A stretch of DNA of 7,244 nucleotides. Source: Dysgonamonadaceae bacterium (lineage in GTDB: Bacteria > Bacteroidota > Bacteroidia > Bacteroidales > Azobacteroidaceae). Location: contig JAITCT010000026.1 of NCBI GenBank assembly GCA_031282925.1, forward strand, positions 1-7,244, read 5' to 3'. The notes beneath the pieces were generated by a model. It worked only from the letters and a program-made list of their open reading frames with translations. It was not told where the DNA came from and made no database searches. Numbering within the stretch: position 1 is the first letter of the stretch; the number at the start of each line of letters is the position of its first letter. Shown here in pieces: positions 6,196-7,244 of the stretch. The position numbers and the translations under genes are program-made.

Positions 6196-6335
6196 ACAGC
6201 GAATGACCGCCTCACAGCCCCTGTTCCTCTATAGCGCGTTACTTTTTAAAGGAATTTTGCAGAGGATTTATGGAATACCCGAATACGGCACAGAACAGGA
6301 TATACCGTCCGGGCTTTTCGGAAACATTCGTGTCG
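6196..6335. other. Junction between PAP2 gene and phage-derived DNA
   Basis: 140 bp with no recognised gene, terminator or RNA. It contains the point at which core chromosome gives way to tail-gene sequence. Plus-strand frame 3 is open here (residues including EYPNTAQNRIYRPGFSETFV) and leads into the tape-measure remnant, but I do not recognise this segment. Confidence 0.4.
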
Positions 6336-6490
6336 GCTAAATACGACAATGAAATCAAAGCGGCGGGGAAAAACTCGAAAAAGTCGAAAAGCTCGAAAAG
6401 GAAAAAGAGGAAAAGCCGGCCAAAGTCCGGGCGGAATACGGGGACAAATCATTTACCATTCAGGTTGCGCAAGCCATAGCAAGTACTGCA
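6336..6490 (+). pseudogene. Frameshifted upstream part of the tape-measure remnant
   Basis: Frame 3 reads AKYDNEIKAAGKNSK (from 6336), which resembles the coiled-coil run preceding the membrane-like segment of Bacteroidales phage tape-measure proteins. At the five-A run 6378-6382 the likely coding frame moves to frame 2, which continues KVEKLEKEKEEKPAKVRAEYGDKSFTIQVAQAIASTA and joins directly to the 6491 open frame. One missing A would explain the change. Frame 2 is closed by a TGA at 6350-6352, so neither frame alone covers both parts. Confidence 0.6.
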
Positions 6491-7087
6491 ATGGCGGCTA
6501 TCAACGCCTATTCTTCTGCGGCTGCCATACCGGTAGTCGGTACGGTGCTGGCGCCTATTGCTGCTGGCGTTGCTTTGGCTGCCGGCATGTTGCAGGTGGC
6601 CACCATCAAAAAGCAACACGAAGCCGCCAAAGCCGGATACGACTCCGGCGGCTTCACCCCCACAGGTCCCTGGAATAAACCCCAAGGCGTAGTACACTCC
6701 GAAGAATTTGTCGGTAACCGATTTGCCGTCCGGAACCCGGTCATCCGGAAAGTATTCAATATTGTGGACGAAGCCCAAAAAAACAATACCGTTTCGGCGC
6801 TTACCGAAAAAGACTTTGCAAGGGCGCTCAACTACCGGGAGGCGGAGAACCGGTATCTGGTATCCGGCATTTCATCTGCCGTGTCTTCAGCCGGAGGAGG
6901 AAGGGAAAACGAAACGCAAATCTTGGAATCCATCGCCGGATGGCTGAACCGCAACGCGGAAGTTACCGACAGGCTGAACAGACGCCTGGATGAACCGTTC
7001 ATCGGCGAAGTCTCCATCACAGGCCGGAAGGGTATAAAGGAGAACCTGGACAGGTACGAAAAACTGATTAAAAATGCATCCCGATGA
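6491..7087 (+). CDS. Phage tail tape-measure protein, C-terminal fragment
   Basis: 198 residues from the first available ATG. The protein begins with a hydrophobic Ala/Gly/Val-rich stretch (MAAINAYSSAAAIPVVGTVLAPIAAGVALAAGMLQVATIKKQ, 1-42) of the kind found near the end of tape-measure proteins, then GYDSGGFTPTGPWNKPQGVVHSEEFVGNRFAVRNPVIRKVF (about 49-89), a conserved Gly-rich C-terminal block of Bacteroidales prophage tape-measure proteins. A helical tail follows, ending ENLDRYEKLIKNASR. Tape-measure proteins set tail length inside the virion and usually exceed 700 residues, so most of the gene is absent. In-frame coding similarity continues upstream of this ATG to about 6383, so the ATG is probably not the native start. 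The stop overlaps the next gene's start in ATGA, keeping the tail-module order. It is probably non-functional as a tape measure. Confidence 0.7.
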   Translation: MAAINAYSSAAAIPVVGTVLAPIAAGVALAAGMLQVATIKKQHEAAKAGYDSGGFTPTGPWNKPQGVVHSEEFVGNRFAVRNPVIRKVFNIVDEAQKNNTVSALTEKDFARALNYREAENRYLVSGISSAVSSAGGGRENETQILESIAGWLNRNAEVTDRLNRRLDEPFIGEVSITGRKGIKENLDRYEKLIKNASR

Positions 7088-7244
7088 CCGAACTGTTTAT
7101 CGACAGACAGCCGGTTGTTTTGCCCAAAGATTTTTCTTTGGATGTTACCGCCGAAAATCCGTTTTTTACCAAAAACGGAACATCCACCCTTGAACTGACG
7201 CTTTCCCTGTCGAATCCGGAGAATGCCAAAATATACCGGCATTG
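7084..7244 (+). CDS. Phage tail-module protein, N-terminal part (runs off the window)
   Basis: Starts at the ATG at 7084-7086, which overlaps the preceding stop as ATGA, suggesting translational coupling. The first 53 residues read MTELFIDRQPVVLPKDFSLDVTAENPFFTKNGTSTLELTLSLSNPENAKIYRH. This resembles the opening of a tail-module protein found directly after the tape-measure gene in Bacteroidales prophages, where a short strand (ELFIDRQPV) and a beta-rich segment (TLELTLSL) are typical. The precise role (distal tail, baseplate or tail-associated) cannot be set from this fragment. No damage is visible in the part present. Confidence 0.6.
   Translation, partial: MTELFIDRQPVVLPKDFSLDVTAENPFFTKNGTSTLELTLSLSNPENAKIYRH

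Noticed and set aside
6378..6382. Programmed ribosomal frameshift in the tape-measure gene
   Set aside because: Phage programmed shifts normally occur in the tail-assembly chaperone genes before the tape measure; with most of the gene missing, decay or a homopolymer error is simpler.

Overview
The window looks like chromosomal DNA of a Bacteroidota member, most likely Bacteroidales. The evidence is two promoters with the phylum's TAnnTTTG -7 element (upstream of manC and slyD), start codons without strong Shine-Dalgarno sequences, a DUF4469-type fragment and tail genes of the Bacteroidales prophage type. Genus cannot be fixed from the sequence alone.

Layout. (1) Positions 1-1904 are a graveyard of decayed mobile and repetitive DNA. 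They hold a multiply broken integrase-core (DDE) transposase on the minus strand (1-715), a short inverted repeat in front of it, a strong 13+4 bp hairpin (807-845), four 23-bp tandem repeats in an alternating pattern (867-958), the C-terminal part of a DUF4469 protein that has lost its N-terminus (976-1383, minus), an 87-bp MITE-like element with C/G-rich inverted ends (1421-1507), and a degenerate repeated unit (1678-1747). (2) Positions 1846-6195 are an intact core-gene block. It contains manC (GDP-mannose synthesis, plus strand), aroC (chorismate synthase, minus) converging on manC with a 53-bp tail overlap, a slyD-type FKBP prolyl isomerase just upstream of aroC on the same strand, and, divergent from slyD, a PAP2-family phosphatase with a signal peptide and a C-terminal half resembling an outer-membrane barrel. 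(3) Positions 6196-7244 are the start of a phage-derived segment: the 3' end of a tail tape-measure gene, frameshifted and lacking most of its 5' part, followed through an ATGA overlap by a tail gene that runs off the window.

Functionally, manC supplies an activated sugar for surface glycans, aroC completes the shikimate pathway, slyD is a cytoplasmic folding factor, and the PAP2 protein probably dephosphorylates a lipid phosphate in the envelope. No single dedicated system links them. I did not find a convincing new multi-gene system. The strongest unexplained signal is a perfect 19-bp inverted repeat inside the PAP2 coding sequence (5809-5861); next is the alternating 23-bp repeat array with its neighbouring hairpin.
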